From positions 3,189,088 to 3,253,087 of the forward strand of contig OZ220496.1 of the NCBI GenBank assembly GCA_965116235.1: a stretch of 64,000 nucleotides of DNA, read 5' to 3'. The stretch is from MPNP01 sp965116235. Its GTDB lineage: Bacteria; Pseudomonadota; Alphaproteobacteria; Rhodobacterales; Rhodobacteraceae. The translations under genes and the position numbers were made by a program. Positions 19,328 to 28,338 of the stretch are shown one piece after another (positions within the stretch are counted from its first letter, which is position 1; every line of letters begins with the position of its first letter). The notes under the pieces were generated by a model. The model searched no databases and was not told where the DNA came from. It worked only from the letters and a program-made list of their open reading frames with translations.

Positions 19328-20068
19328 ATGAAATTGCCCTATGACATTGAGGTCAGTGCTGATGATTCTTATGCGAATGCACCCACGAGTTATACCAAAG
19401 TCGTAGTATGTCTGGCCAAATCCAGAATGCATTCTGAGTCTTGTTTCGCGGGTAAAGAACTTAGTGCAAAGGAGTGGATACGTCCGACTAGCAAAAGACC
19501 TACCTTAGGAATATCAGAAAGTGAAAGCCGGTATGCTAACGGAACACAACCGCGCTTATTGGACAAAATATCGATCCCTTTTATCAAGCCAAAACCGTGG
19601 TACTATCAATCTGAAAACCATTTGATTGATGATAAAGAGCGTTGGTCCAAGGAAGGGGCAATTTCTTGGAACGATCTAACGCTCATGCTTGACCCTGTGG
19701 CCGACTCACTTTGGATTAACGGCCACGGGAGTTACAACGGCATGAATGATAGAGTGCCTGAAACTGATGCCTACCATCTTGGCGGCTCACTCCTCCTGAT
19801 TCATCCGGATCACATAAGTCTAACCGTTACTAACGAGTTAAACGGTAGAAGAGTGCGTGCTAAATTTTGCCTGAACGACATTCACTACCAACTGAGTGTA
19901 ACAGATCCTGCCATAGAGAGAAATTATATGGCAAAAGGTGATGGGAGCTATACCCTGAACCCCAACGACATCATTTTGTGTATCAGTTTGGGGCAACCTT
20001 TTGGCGGGTATTGCTATAAACTGATTGCCTCAATAATAAACAAAAACGATTCTGGGACTGGTGGATGA
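19328..20068 (+). CDS. Putative dual OB-like protein, DUF488 partner
   Basis: 246 residues, no signal peptide or membrane segment. It resembles the dual OB-containing proteins often encoded beside DUF488 genes: an opening KVVVCLAKSRMHSESCFAGKE strand region, EWIRPTS, then SISLGQPF near the end. OB folds suggest nucleic-acid or nucleotide binding. The TGA overlaps the ATG of the next gene (ATGA), so the two are translationally coupled. The domain assignment is from memory of the family and moderately certain; the biochemical role is unknown. Confidence 0.6.
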   Translation: MKLPYDIEVSADDSYANAPTSYTKVVVCLAKSRMHSESCFAGKELSAKEWIRPTSKRPTLGISESESRYANGTQPRLLDKISIPFIKPKPWYYQSENHLIDDKERWSKEGAISWNDLTLMLDPVADSLWINGHGSYNGMNDRVPETDAYHLGGSLLLIHPDHISLTVTNELNGRRVRAKFCLNDIHYQLSVTDPAIERNYMAKGDGSYTLNPNDIILCISLGQPFGGYCYKLIASIINKNDSGTGG

Positions 20069-20652
20069 GAAACAAACTTTTTACTATTGGTCATTCGACT
20101 CATTCTATTGAAAACTTTGTCGATTTGCTTCTCAAGCGCGATATCACAGCCGTTTGTGATGTACGATCAATGCCCTACAGCCGGTTTAATCCCCAGTTCA
20201 ATCAAGAGTTTTTAAAAAAACAACTTAAGGCGCAGGGTATTTCTTACGTCTTTCTAGGAAAGGAACTTGGTGCACGAAGTGCAAACCTCTCCTGTTATGA
20301 AGATGGGAAAGTCCAATACAGCCGCCTTGCCAATGAACCGCTATTCAGAGAAGGTCTTCGTCGTGTACAAAAAGGAATGCAAGACCATAGGATAGCACTG
20401 ATGTGTTCTGAGAAAGAACCTCTGGACTGTCATCGGACTATTCTTGTCTGCAGGGAACTGAGATCGCACTGCATTGAGATTGAGCATATCCTTGCCAACG
20501 GTGAACTTGAAGCCCATTCCGCAGCTGAAATGAGACTGATGCGCTTGCTTGAGATTGAACCTGACATGGTTCGTGACGAAAAACAATGCATCGAGGACGC
20601 TTACGAACAACAGGCTGGGAGGATTGCATATGAAGGCTTGGCCGCCAACTGA
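20065..20652 (+). CDS. DUF488 family protein (first of two)
   Basis: 195 residues. DUF488 signatures: TIGHSTHSIENFVDLL at the start, VCDVRSMPYSRFNPQF, FLGKELGAR, and the cysteine/histidine motif MCSEKEPLDCHR. The family is uncharacterised; the conserved Cys-Glu and Cys-His-Arg suggest an active site. It starts inside the stop of the dual-OB gene and is followed at 12 bp by a second, divergent DUF488 gene. Confidence 0.85.
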   Translation: MRNKLFTIGHSTHSIENFVDLLLKRDITAVCDVRSMPYSRFNPQFNQEFLKKQLKAQGISYVFLGKELGARSANLSCYEDGKVQYSRLANEPLFREGLRRVQKGMQDHRIALMCSEKEPLDCHRTILVCRELRSHCIEIEHILANGELEAHSAAEMRLMRLLEIEPDMVRDEKQCIEDAYEQQAGRIAYEGLAAN

Positions 20653-20664
20653 TTGAGGATCAGT

Positions 20665-21111
20665 ATGTTCAGGATCAAGATATCAACCATCGGATTTACC
20701 AAGAAGACCGCAGAACAATTTTTTGAAAAGATTGGGAACGCTGGCGTCAAGCGCGTTGTCGATGTTCGACTGAACAACGTTTCACAGCTAGCAGGATTCG
20801 CCAAGAAAAACGATCTCAAGTACTTTCTCAAGGAAATCAATGATGTAGACTACATTCATTTGCCAGAGCTTGCTCCAAGTAAAGAGATTCTTGACGCTTA
20901 CAAAAAGAACAAAGGTGACTGGAGAGTATATGAAGATCAGTTCATCAATCTAATGGAGCGTCGTAATATTGAGTCAGCTGTTCCAAAAGAGTTGATCAAC
21001 GATAGCTGCCTTCTTTGCAGCGAGGATAGGCCCCACCATTGTCACAGGCGCTTGGTAGCTGAATATTTGAAGAACAAATGGGGCAATGTTTCGATAAACC
21101 ACTTGATGTGA
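20665..21111 (+). CDS. DUF488 family protein (second of two)
   Basis: About 148 residues, shorter than the upstream paralogue. It keeps the family landmarks TIGFTKKTAEQFF, VVDVRLNN, HLPELAPS and LLCSEDRPHHCHRRLV. The ATG at 20665 has GAGG seven bases upstream and is preferred to the TTG at 20653. It is the third gene of the dual-OB operon. Two unlike DUF488 proteins in tandem could form a heteromer. Confidence 0.82.
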   Translation: MFRIKISTIGFTKKTAEQFFEKIGNAGVKRVVDVRLNNVSQLAGFAKKNDLKYFLKEINDVDYIHLPELAPSKEILDAYKKNKGDWRVYEDQFINLMERRNIESAVPKELINDSCLLCSEDRPHHCHRRLVAEYLKNKWGNVSINHLM

Positions 21112-21126
21112 TCACTTTCTGCGAAC

Positions 21127-21155
21127 ATTGAGTGTATGCAGGCCCATCACTCAAT
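21127..21155 (+). terminator. Hairpin after the DUF488 operon, possible terminator
   Basis: Perfect 8-bp arms ATTGAGTG/CACTCAAT with a 13-nt loop, starting 16 bp after the last stop and followed by ATTATTT. The T-run is poor, so termination is uncertain. The arms repeat those at 12079-12100. Confidence 0.4.
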
Positions 21156-21723
21156 ATTATTTCACATCCGAATCAAGGCTATGACGCGGTTGAAGTCCAC
21201 TGTGGTTCGATTCAGCCAACTCCGGCGACACGAAGACCAAGAAACCCAACCTGGAAACGAGATCAGGTTGAAGAAGTCAGTCCCCTCTATCTGTGCTGCG
21301 GGACTTGAAGGAGAGTTGACCCAATGACGATGCCTGTACTTACGCTTTCCTGTGATGTTGCTGCCTCGGGTGATCGCTCATGGTCGACTGGACGAGATCT
21401 AAAAACCCAAATGCCAGCCCAACCGGTTGCGATTTAGCCGGTCTTCAGCCTGTCAATGATAAAGACCCCCCCCCAGGTTCGACTTCAGCGAAGTGAAGGC
21501 CTCAGGAGATTCTCGCTCACCACCAAGAGTAATGGCCAGTCCGAACAGTCTAATGCCACGGTTGGAGTTAACCGCCAAGTCAAAAATTACCTTTGTCTTC
21601 ATCTGGAACATCATGCGTCAATATCTGACAGGAAACATCTCGAAAAGTTCAATCAGGCTGATGCGGACTCGAAAATCCCTTTGCCACTTTTCTTCAGCAA
21701 ATGTTTTGCTGACAGATGCTGGC
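21156..21723. other. Intergenic with an orphan C9 run
   Basis: About 570 bp up to the IS end. Open frames of 60-90 codons are present, none with recognisable domains. A C9 run lies at 21466-21474. On the minus strand a TATCAT sits four bases beyond it, but the -35 partner is poor. Confidence 0.4.
21466..21474. repeat. Orphan C9 homopolymer
   Basis: Nine C on the plus strand, not inside any gene I can support. It has the same length as the four runs linked to autotransporter genes. Confidence 0.6.
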
Positions 21724-22809
21724 TAGTGGTTTGACTTAATCATATGATACCCATTTTTCTAGGACTGCACCCGGTCCTCCGGCGACTTGCTCCACCGAAA
21801 GGGTCGCGCCTGATGTTCGTTGTGGTGTGCAATGAACCCTTCCACCGCCGCGATGCATTCCGCCAGCGCGTTGAAGATGGTATGCTTGAGCCGTTGACGG
21901 GCCAGTTTCGAGAAGAAGCCCTCCAGCGCATGGGCCCATGATGCCGAGGTCAGCGTGAAGTGACAGTGCCAGCGCGGATGATCCGCCAGCCATTCCATAA
22001 CCGTGGCCGACTTGTGCGAGGAGACGTTGTCCAGAATGACATGGACATTCAGGGCGGCCAGAAGGCCTGTGATGCCATGGCGGACATAGTCATGGGTGCG
22101 GGTCGCGGTGTGTCCCGGGGTCATGGGCCAGGGCTTCTGGGTGCGTCCCAAGGCCGGGATCTGAGGCTTCTCGTCAATGGACAGCACGACCGCATGGTCC
22201 GGCGGGTTCACATACAGACCGACAACATCACGGATCTTCTTGGCAAAGGCGAGGTCCCGCGAGGGCTTGAAGGTCGCCACCCGACGGGGGTACAGCCGGT
22301 GCCGGCGCAGAATGGTGCGGACGCTTGACATGGCCACACCCGTCTCGCGGGCCAGGGCCTTGAGCGTCCAGTGGCTCGCAGGCTCCGGTGGCGGCTCCAT
22401 CGCCGTCTGAACCACCTCGGCCACCTTCTCCGGACTGATGGGAGCCCGACCGGGCGGGTCTTGTCCCGCCACAGACCGGCCATGTCGGCCTCCAGAAAGC
22501 GGTCCCACCAGCGCCATACGGTGAACTTGGACACGCCGGTGCGACGCACGGTCTCGAACAGGCCATGGCCCGCGCCCAGCGTCAGGATGATGCGGGCTCG
22601 CCAGACATGCTTTTGAGGCGACTGCGGATGGTCACGGACCTCTTCCAGGCGTTGGCGGTCGGCGGCGGACAGGATAACGGCGGACGTGTGGGTTGGGCCA
22701 TGATCCGCTCCATGTCAGGGGGATGAAGGGTCCCGCCATCAGTGCTGGCTGAAAACAGGGCCGGACACCCGGCCAATAATAGGAACTGCTTGTTTCAATT
22801 CAACCACTA
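21724..22809 (-). mobile_element. IS630-family insertion sequence, decayed
   Basis: About 1.09 kb bounded by TA on both sides (21724-21725 and 22808-22809), as expected for the TA target duplication of IS630/Tc1-mariner elements. The termini are imperfect inverted repeats: TAGTGGTT at the left matches TAGTGGTT at the right in reverse, and about 14 of the first 19 bases agree. The transposase inside is broken, so the element is probably immobile without help. Confidence 0.75.
21759..22699 (-). pseudogene. IS630 family transposase, frameshifted and internally deleted
   Basis: Pieces of one transposase lie in three frames. The N-terminus starts at ATGGCCCAA (22699). The HTH region (AADRQRLEEVRDHPQS, KFTVWRWWDRFLEADMAGLW) follows in a second frame. 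The catalytic part (WTLKALARETGVAMSSVRTIL to the end) lies in a third. The DDE residues are visible in LSIDEK, HVILDN and EGFF. About 35-40 residues usually found between the AALNV strand and HVILDN are missing without loss of frame. Two frameshifts plus a deletion mark a decayed gene. Confidence 0.82.
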
Positions 22810-23240
22810 GGAGCGACTTGTTCGGCTAATCGGGTGACGGTGTCTTGCCGGAAGTCACCACCATGCACGGCCTGGATCAGTGTACCATCTTGGGATTGTG
22901 GACAAGCGAAACACACATCGGCAGGTATCCCTGTATGCTACCCTACCCAAAAGAACAGCTGCCTCTTGGCGGCACGCTTTGCCATCCACTGCACTCCTGA
23001 GCATGGAAATGGACCGAACATCACTAGGATTGATTTGACCGCGTTGTGCCGGTCATGCCTGAACCGGCGGGTTCAGGATCAGGGAACGTGGCCGTCCGAG
23101 ACGACGGCTTGGACAGAACGCGTCTTTGTCACAGTTCGCAGTCCAACCCTGCAATACCATCGCATGCACGATTGGGCCACCCGGTGAAACCGATGCACAA
23201 GACGGCACCACCACGCACCCGACGGCCTCAATCCTCCCGA
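22810..23240. other. Intergenic, no gene recognised
   Basis: 431 bp between the IS right end and the 3' end of autotransporter copy 2. A 117-codon plus-strand frame (22834-23187) has no recognisable motif or good start site. Confidence 0.4.
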
Positions 23241-26007
23241 TTAGAAGCGGATGTTCAGTGCGACCCCGCCGCCAAAGTCGGCATTGCCGCTGCCCGCCGT
23301 CGCATAAAAGGCATCCCCCGCCAGCATCGTCGCGTCCGTGCCACCCAGGGGCATCGCACCGCCCACACCCAAACGGACCCAGGTCGGCTTCACCTTCGCC
23401 GTGAGCTTAGTGCCGGCCGCCATCACGTCAAACTCGGGCGAGAACTCATGCTCCACGTCCAGCGATGCATACAGCCGGGTATCGGCATCCGCCGGCCCCA
23501 ACTCGGCCAGCACGCCCACACGAGCCTGAACGCTCTGTCCGTCATCCGGGGCAACCGTGCCCGCACCCGGCAACGCCGCCGGTTCCACAAAGGCATCCAT
23601 GTCCACCGACGACCACGACAGACCCCCACGCGGGGTCACGGTCATGTTCGCCCAGCGCATCGGCTGACCCACTTCTACTCCAACCGCCAGACCCGTGCCG
23701 CCGCCAGAGGTAATCAAGCCGTTGCTGTTGGACCTCACCTCAATGTCCGAGAACCGGGTGTAGGCCAACTGGCTGTCCACATACAGGCCACGGTCATCCG
23801 TCCAGGTGGCCGACACGCCCAGACCCACGCCGGTCGCCTCCACGGTGCCGCCCATCTTGACGGTAGCCTTGCTCTGCCGATAATGGGCACTCACCCCCAG
23901 CACCAGATCGTCATTGCTCGGCAGGTCCAGACCGGCCTCAAAAGCTGTCCGCCTCACATCCCACGACAAAGGCTGAGCCCGGATGCCTGTGGACGTCGTC
24001 GCTGTGTCGGCCCGGCGGTCGCCCTCGCGGACCGCCAGACGCACCCAGACGCCCATGTCGGAATGCGGGGCCGCCACGCGCTCGCCCCGGGTGCTTTCCA
24101 CCACGACCGCTTCACCGCCCGTCAGGCGGGGTGCTGCCATGCGGACGCTGTAGGGAGACAGTTCCACCAGACCCGCCAGCATCGACGGCAACACCTCATA
24201 CAGCCGGGCCCGGTCCTGATAAAGGCGCTGTGCCGAGGTGCCCTCCTTGGTCTTGAACTCGTAGCCCCCTGTTATTGTCTTGAGAACAACCGTGTTCACG
24301 ACCTCATACACGCCCTTCGAATCCCCGCGCATCTTCAGAACCTCGCCTGTGCCGTCTTTTTTCAGAGGATCACCCGAACTGGATCCGACTGTGTACTCGC
24401 CCGTGTGGGTCTCAAAGGTCAGCGTCGCCTTCGTGTCGTCGCTGCCCGGATTGAGGATCTGACCGCCCACATGACCCACAAGACCAAACGTGTCCTTTTC
24501 CAGAACGATCTTGACATCGCCGACATTGTCGTCCACCTTGATGGCCACCTTGGACTGAGAGCTGGACTGAACCTTGGGTTGAGCACTTAAATGGGCTCGA
24601 GGACCGATCACAATCGTGCCCCCGCCGCTGGTCGGCCCTTCAACATGCACTCCGGCGTATTTGGTGGTGCCGCTGGTGTATTCACTGTCTCCCACGACCG
24701 TGCCGCGGATCTGGACATCAAATGTGCCCGTGCCGTCATGGCGGACCCGAATGCCCTGTCTCTTGGCCGTAATCGTGCTGCCTTTCACCGCAGTGATCAT
24801 GATGACTCCCGTGCCGGTGCTTACCCGGTTGGTCGCATAGATGCCTTCGTGTGCGGCCGTGATCGTACCTTTGTGAGTCACCTTGACCGTACCCGCGACA
24901 CTAGCTGTTCGTACTGACACGTTGATGCCTGATTGAAAGTCTGCTCCTTGCCCTTGGGTTATGATGGAGCTGCTCGCTCCGGTCTCAACCTCAACGCTGC
25001 CTGTACCTTCGCTGTAAACAAACACCCCGCGCGAGGAGGCATCAATCTTGCCGTTGTGGGTGATCTTGATGTCACCAACTCCGTCCGTTTCTGCGAAAAT
25101 CCCGTCATATTCGGCATCAATCTTGCCGTTGTGAGTGATCGTAATGGTCCCGTTGCGACCGGCTTTTTTACTGACTTTCGCGTAGATGCCAATGCCCAAA
25201 TTGTTCGGATCAGTCGTACCATCACCCCTAGGAATATTATCGGCGTCAATCACGCTGTCGGCTCCCGTCGTGACCGTTATGCTGTCACCCTCTTCGTTGT
25301 ACAACGAGAACCCTTCTTTATCAGCATAAATTTTGCCGTTATGTACGACCGTAATGTCGCCTCTGCCGTTCGGCTTTTTAGTGAGTGCGACACCATGCTG
25401 ACTGCCTTTAACCGTGCTGTCCACTGAAGTCTTGAATGTGATGTCACCCGCTCCATATTGCGCAAGCCAAACTCCGGTCTTGGTTGCGTCTATGGTACCG
25501 GCCTGAAGATCAACCTCCATAGTGCCGGTCTTTCCTTGTATGAGATACACCATAATGCCGTGCTCGCTTGAGTAGACCGAGCCACGGCTCACGACAGCAA
25601 CGTTGACATCATTATCAGGCTTAATATAGAGAGCACCCTCACCACTTGCTACTCCGGTTGCACGCGAGCTCGCACTCGTGCCGATCTGAGCTCCGGTATC
25701 GAGGGTCAATGTCAACCCCTGTGTCAGGCCAGTGCACTTGACCTGAGCCGCGACGATGGTGGTGATCGTTACAGTCGGCGGGGTTCCGGCACCAGCGGGC
25801 GTGTTTGTACACGTCCCTTGGGCCGAGGCCGGGATGGGAAGGGACATGAGTGTGGCCAGCCCCACACACAGCATCCCAATTGCCGAGAACTTGAAAGCCG
25901 ATCCGCTGTGGGGCCGGGCGGCAATGTCATCTACCCCCCCCCTCGCGTTGACGGACCGGTGCCGGCTGCTGCCGGCACCTGTCCCTAATGGAAAGTCGTT
26001 TCATCAT
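23241..26007 (-). CDS. Phase-variable autotransporter, copy 2 (complete; out of frame as written)
   Basis: The long frame from 25874 to 23241 encodes 877 residues: the signal core LCVGLATLMSLPIPASAQG, a passenger of about 570 residues, then a barrel of about 285 residues ending in ALNIRF, with the terminal aromatic expected of outer-membrane proteins. The passenger has beta-helix-like repeats of 25-45 residues with the core (I/V)xHxGxIxAxxxGI. The better start is the double ATG at 26007/26004 after AGGAG. That frame meets nine G at 25942-25934 and stops after 26 codons. Eight or eleven G would fuse it to the long frame and give about 921 residues with an extended signal peptide. It is paralogous to copy 1 and in the same orientation. 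Confidence 0.9.
25934..25942 (-). repeat. G9 homopolymer, translational phase switch of autotransporter copy 2
   Basis: Nine C on the plus strand, nine G in the gene, starting inside codon 22 of the ATG frame. With nine G the frame ends at TGA three codons after the run; eight or eleven would read through Val-Asp-Asp into the signal peptide. Confidence 0.8.
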
Positions 26008-26041
26008 GATTCTAAACTCCTGTATGCTAAGTTGGGCACTA

Positions 26042-26340
26042 ATTAACCTTTTCACACGCCGTTTGCAACATGTTTTTGCCATGGCATGAAGTTAGATTGA
26101 ACGAGTGGGTTGAGTCTGTCAAGCTGGCAGCGGTAATCACCCTGTCCAACGATCAGAATACTAATCTTCATTGTCGTGTTTGATGTAGGCCGAATAGCTA
26201 GTGTTACATGCGTAACAAAGGATTTCGATTCTGTTGCTGTGTAATCGACTGTTTGCAGTCGTTCCAACCTCCTTGATGCTTGGGAACCAATCCCGACCAC
26301 ACCGAAGCCAAACTGATCCGATCATTCGTATGGACACGAC
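26042..26340. other. Intergenic upstream of autotransporter copy 2, with a promoter-like site
   Basis: Open frames here show nothing recognisable. On the minus strand TTGCAA (about 26072-26067) followed by TTAAT 16 nt later, within 70 bp of the double ATG, resembles the promoter layout of copy 1 but has no homopolymer. Confidence 0.35.
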
Positions 26341-26399
26341 GCATGCCGGTCCTGCCAAGTCCTGAAACGCAGGTATCAAATGATTAAAATGAACCACTA
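26341..26399 (+). mobile_element. Lone IS630-like terminus
   Basis: Read from 26399 leftward, the reverse strand gives TAGTGGTT, then TTAATCAT, TGATACC and AGGACT. This parallels the left end of the IS630 element at 21724 (TAGTGGTT, TTAATCAT, TGATACC, AGGACT) with the same spacing over about 50 bases. The rest of the element is not recognisable, so this is a remnant of a related, inverted copy. Its outer TA forms part of the stop codon of the iclR-type gene. Confidence 0.55.
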
Positions 26400-27194
26400 G
26401 GCAAATAGAAGCTTGGCGGGTAAAGAGACCGAGATTTTTTCTTGTAGAGACCAGCTTGCCGCTTTCAGTCGTTCCTTGGTCTCGGTCAAACGGCTGGAAT
26501 TTTCATTCGACAGAATCATTGGGATCACAATGGCCGCTATGGTCTGATCAGCCGCAACTTGACGGACAGGAGCGGCAATCTCAATAATCGAATTATGCTT
26601 GGGGTTGGGCGCTTGAACAGCAGAGTGTTGCCGGCAGTTCTCAACCAATTCCACAAAGGCCTCAATCGCTTCTGCAGGGCGCCCCCTACTAATTTCCTCG
26701 ACCTTGTAGCGCCGAATTGATTCGTCGTCCACCGATGTCAAAAAGCAAGCACCTGCTGCCGTTCCGAACAGGCCGTGCTGATATCCAACCTGGGCGCTTA
26801 GGCCATAACTGTTGGCGGCCTCGGCGGTTGCAATTGTAAGCAGACAGTCATTTTGCTGAATGGACAGGTGGTTCGATAATGATGTCTCGTCGCTCAAGCG
26901 TTCAAGATAAGGACCTGCAAGCTCGGCAAGTTTGCCACTGTCGGATCTAGCAGCTCCAATGTGCGCCAACTTGTCTGTAAGCGAGTAGATCTCGCCGTCG
27001 ATCCGCTGGATATATCCACGCTCCTCAAGAACGATCATCATCCGAAAAATCTCGTTTTTCGATCGGTCAATTCCTGCCGCCAATTGTGAAAGAGTAGGAG
27101 CCCCATTGGTGACCGACAGAAATTCGAGTATGTCCAACCCCTTTTCCAAGGCAGGGGCGGAATACTTTTGCAGTTTGGTGTCCCTTCTAACCAC
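26397..27194 (-). CDS. IclR family transcriptional regulator
   Basis: About 265 residues. An N-terminal winged helix-turn-helix (ALEKGLDILEFLS, LSQLAAGIDRSKNEIFRMMIVLEERGYI) is followed by an IclR effector-binding domain (HLSIQQNDCLLTIATA through QVAADQTIAAIVIPM). It probably senses a metabolite of the sugar handled by the adjacent ABC operon. I chose the GTG at 27194, which follows AAGGAG, over the GTG at 27245. The TAG stop is made by the outer edge of an IS630-like end, so the last few residues may differ from the ancestral protein. It is the last gene of the sugar operon. Confidence 0.88.
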   Translation of the reverse strand: MVRRDTKLQKYSAPALEKGLDILEFLSVTNGAPTLSQLAAGIDRSKNEIFRMMIVLEERGYIQRIDGEIYSLTDKLAHIGAARSDSGKLAELAGPYLERLSDETSLSNHLSIQQNDCLLTIATAEAANSYGLSAQVGYQHGLFGTAAGACFLTSVDDESIRRYKVEEISRGRPAEAIEAFVELVENCRQHSAVQAPNPKHNSIIEIAAPVRQVAADQTIAAIVIPMILSNENSSRLTETKERLKAASWSLQEKISVSLPAKLLFA

Positions 27195-27295
27195 TTTGAA
27201 ATACTGCTCCTTATTGTGAGCTGCGTGGAGGCAAATTGCCCCCACACAACTTGGCTCGTATCAACCAGAGAGGAAAGGATACGTGCCTGCGTGGC

Positions 27296-28264
27296 TTATT
27301 TCAAGCCGCTGCGGACAAGAATCGCGTCTGCGTTTTCAGCAGTCACTGCCTCTGTGCCCATGACAACAAACTTCTCGACCTCTTGACCTCCGAGATACTT
27401 GAGAGCCTGCCTTAGACCTTCTGCACCCGGCGTTGGATAAAGAAAAGTCGCAGTGAGTTCGCCATTCGCGACCCAAGTTACACCTTCACCCGGAAGCGCA
27501 TCGACACCGATAAAGATGATATCCTTTTCACGGCCAGCATCTTTCGCGGCAAGATAGGCACCATACGCCATCGGATCATTATGTCCGTAGACCATGGTGA
27601 TGTCCTCGTGTGTGCGAAGAGCCGTTGCCATGATGTCGTAAGCCCGATCCTGCTTCCAGTCTCCAGATTGCTGATCCAAGAGGAAGGTCACGCCAGCCTC
27701 ATTTTCAAAAGCCTCGTGAAAACCATTCGATCGGTCATGAGCTGGCTGCGTCCCAAGACCACCCCAGATCTCGACTACCGTACCTTTTGCGTTTCCAGCG
27801 CCTCCGAGTTTCTCTACAGCGAACTTGCCTGCCGCTTGGCCGATCAGAACATTGTCGCCGCCAACCCATTGAACGAACTTGTCAGTGTCGACGTTACGGT
27901 CAAGGACAAAGACCGGAATGCCAGCCTCGGTCGCTTGCTCAACAACACCCGTTAAGCCTGCTGATTCCTTCGGCGAGATCAGAATCGCGTCGACTTCTTG
28001 ACGGATGAAGTTTTCGACATCCGCCACCTGCTTTTCAGTACGGTCATTGGCATCAGCGATTAGCAACTCAACATTCTTATGCAACGCCGCTTCCGCGCGC
28101 AGGTCTTTGTTGAACTGCACACGCCACGGTTCAACCGTCGTTACCTGCGAAAAGCCGATGACGTAGGTGTCATCTGCCCAGGTTGCGCTTGTCGTGACAC
28201 TCATCGCGACAACCATTGCACCAAATCCAAGGACAAGTGCCTTGCAAAAATCTCTTCTTTTCAT
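27296..28264 (-). CDS. Sugar ABC transporter, periplasmic binding protein (RbsB/YtfQ type)
   Basis: 322 residues. An N-terminal export signal (MKRRDFCKALVLGFGAMVVAMS, ending near TWA) contains a twin-arginine-like RRDF. The mature protein is a type I periplasmic binding protein: IGFSQVTTVEPWR, DANDRTEKQVADVENFI, DAILISPKESAGL, FVLDRNVD, and VYGHNDPMAYGA near the hinge. The closest look is to galactofuranose/ribose-type binders; the ligand is not certain. Strong ribosome-binding site GGAGGT six bases before the ATG. It lies downstream of the permease and ATPase genes. Confidence 0.9.
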   Translation of the reverse strand: MKRRDFCKALVLGFGAMVVAMSVTTSATWADDTYVIGFSQVTTVEPWRVQFNKDLRAEAALHKNVELLIADANDRTEKQVADVENFIRQEVDAILISPKESAGLTGVVEQATEAGIPVFVLDRNVDTDKFVQWVGGDNVLIGQAAGKFAVEKLGGAGNAKGTVVEIWGGLGTQPAHDRSNGFHEAFENEAGVTFLLDQQSGDWKQDRAYDIMATALRTHEDITMVYGHNDPMAYGAYLAAKDAGREKDIIFIGVDALPGEGVTWVANGELTATFLYPTPGAEGLRQALKYLGGQEVEKFVVMGTEAVTAENADAILVRSGLK

Positions 28265-28338
28265 ACTATACCTCCATTCATGATGCAGCGTTTACGCTGC
28301 GGTTTGAACGCTCTGGCCCCTTCCTTGATGTTGCGGGG

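Noticed and set aside
23046..24590. Long plus-strand open frame of 514 codons
   Set aside because: It is wholly antisense to autotransporter copy 2, rich in His, Arg, Gln and Ala as expected for the complement of a Gly/Thr/Val-rich gene, and has no recognisable domain.
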